A stretch of DNA of 6,076 nt, from contig SXMI01000183.1 in the NCBI GenBank assembly GCA_005777415.1, positions 1 through 6,076 on the forward strand, written 5' to 3'. The notes below the pieces were generated by a model, which saw only the letters and a list, made by a program, of their open reading frames with translations, ran no database searches and had not been told where the DNA came from. This DNA comes from Actinomycetota bacterium. GTDB lineage: Bacteria > Actinomycetota > Acidimicrobiia > Acidimicrobiales > Microtrichaceae. The position numbers were made by a program, and so were the translations under genes. Every line of letters starts with the position of its first letter. The first letter of the stretch is position 1. Of the stretch, positions 5,985-6,076 are shown piece by piece.

Positions 5985-6012
5985 TTCAATTCAATATGCA
6001 CTTTCCGGACAT

Positions 6013-6031
6013 CCCCCCGTCTCACGGGGGG
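6013..6031 (+). other. C6/G6 hairpin in the leader
   Basis: CCCCCCGT (6013-6020) and ACGGGGGG (6024-6031) form eight perfect pairs around a CTC loop. It is followed by AAGCCAGAAC rather than U residues, so it reads as a leader stem, not an intrinsic terminator. Small stems follow to the window end: TGCC/GGCA (6044-6055) and GGGC/GCCC (6058-6070). Confidence 0.6.
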
Positions 6032-6076
6032 AAGCCAGAACTGTGCCAGTCGGCAGAGGGCAGCCAGCCCGATGCC

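Larger units (their letters stand above)
5813..6076 (+). other. Probable rRNA operon leader (16S gene beyond window end)
   Basis: About 264 bases from the predicted start to the window end contain no credible coding region on either strand but several stable stems. These include CTCGG-CCA-CCGAG at 5829-5841, which competes with CCGAGG/CCTCGG at 5837-5842 and 5861-5866. Further downstream come an antitermination-like element, a 39-base hairpin, an AT-rich island and a C6/G6 hairpin. This order recalls actinobacterial rrn leaders, where the antitermination element precedes the RNase III processing region and then 16S. The 16S start (GAGTTTGATC region) is not in the window, so the assignment is inference from position and motifs. 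Confidence 0.62.

Noticed and set aside
6013..6031. Intrinsic terminator
   Set aside because: The stem is strong, but no U-run follows on either strand, and it lies within a presumed leader that must be read through.
5940..6076. RNase P RNA, group II intron (GTGCG start at 5943) or ωRNA-like element
   Set aside because: A few short matches exist (CTTTCCGGAC, GTGCG), but none of the conserved cores of these RNAs can be found, and the position after a strong promoter fits an rrn leader better.

Overview
This high-GC window (roughly 70% by eye) looks like a chromosomal segment of an actinobacterium. Three things point that way: strong GC bias at third codon positions, GTG starts, and an rRNA-type promoter and leader directly downstream of tyrS, an arrangement known for mycobacterial rrnB. 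The class A penicillin-binding protein, the Cys-pair anchored protein and the Nudix type together suggest Acidimicrobiia, but that assignment is inference. I see no mobile element, CRISPR array, tRNA or phage gene.

Layout. Positions 1-422 (+) hold the C-terminal end of argininosuccinate lyase (argH). A Nudix hydrolase follows at 490-1101 (+), probably co-transcribed because no promoter is visible between them. It converges on a small single-pass membrane protein of unknown function (1126-1716, -), with a GC-rich stem at the junction that could terminate both transcripts. Upstream of that protein on the same strand is a large bifunctional class A penicillin-binding protein (1818-4304, -) with GT51 glycosyltransferase, transpeptidase and two PASTA domains. 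Its N-terminus ends in a lipobox-like LPAC. A 118-bp divergent intergenic region with an 11-bp perfect inverted repeat separates it from tyrS (4423-5718, +), which has a very good Shine-Dalgarno and a clear -10 element.

The last 358 bases (5719-6076) contain no convincing gene. They begin with a weak terminator-like hairpin, then a near-ideal sigma70-type promoter (TTGACT, 17 bp, TAGCTT). After it comes a long structured leader with an actinobacterial rrn antitermination-like element (GATGCCAAAAGGC), a long hairpin with a GAGA tetraloop, an AT-rich island, and an 8-bp C6/G6 hairpin. I read this as the leader of a ribosomal RNA operon whose 16S gene would start just beyond the window. No 16S sequence is visible inside it.

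Functionally the window mixes arginine biosynthesis, nucleotide or small-molecule clean-up, cell-wall synthesis and translation. The genes are mostly housekeeping. The points most worth checking are the tyrS-rrn junction, the possible lipid anchoring and leaderless translation of the PBP, and the uncharacterised anchored protein encoded behind it.
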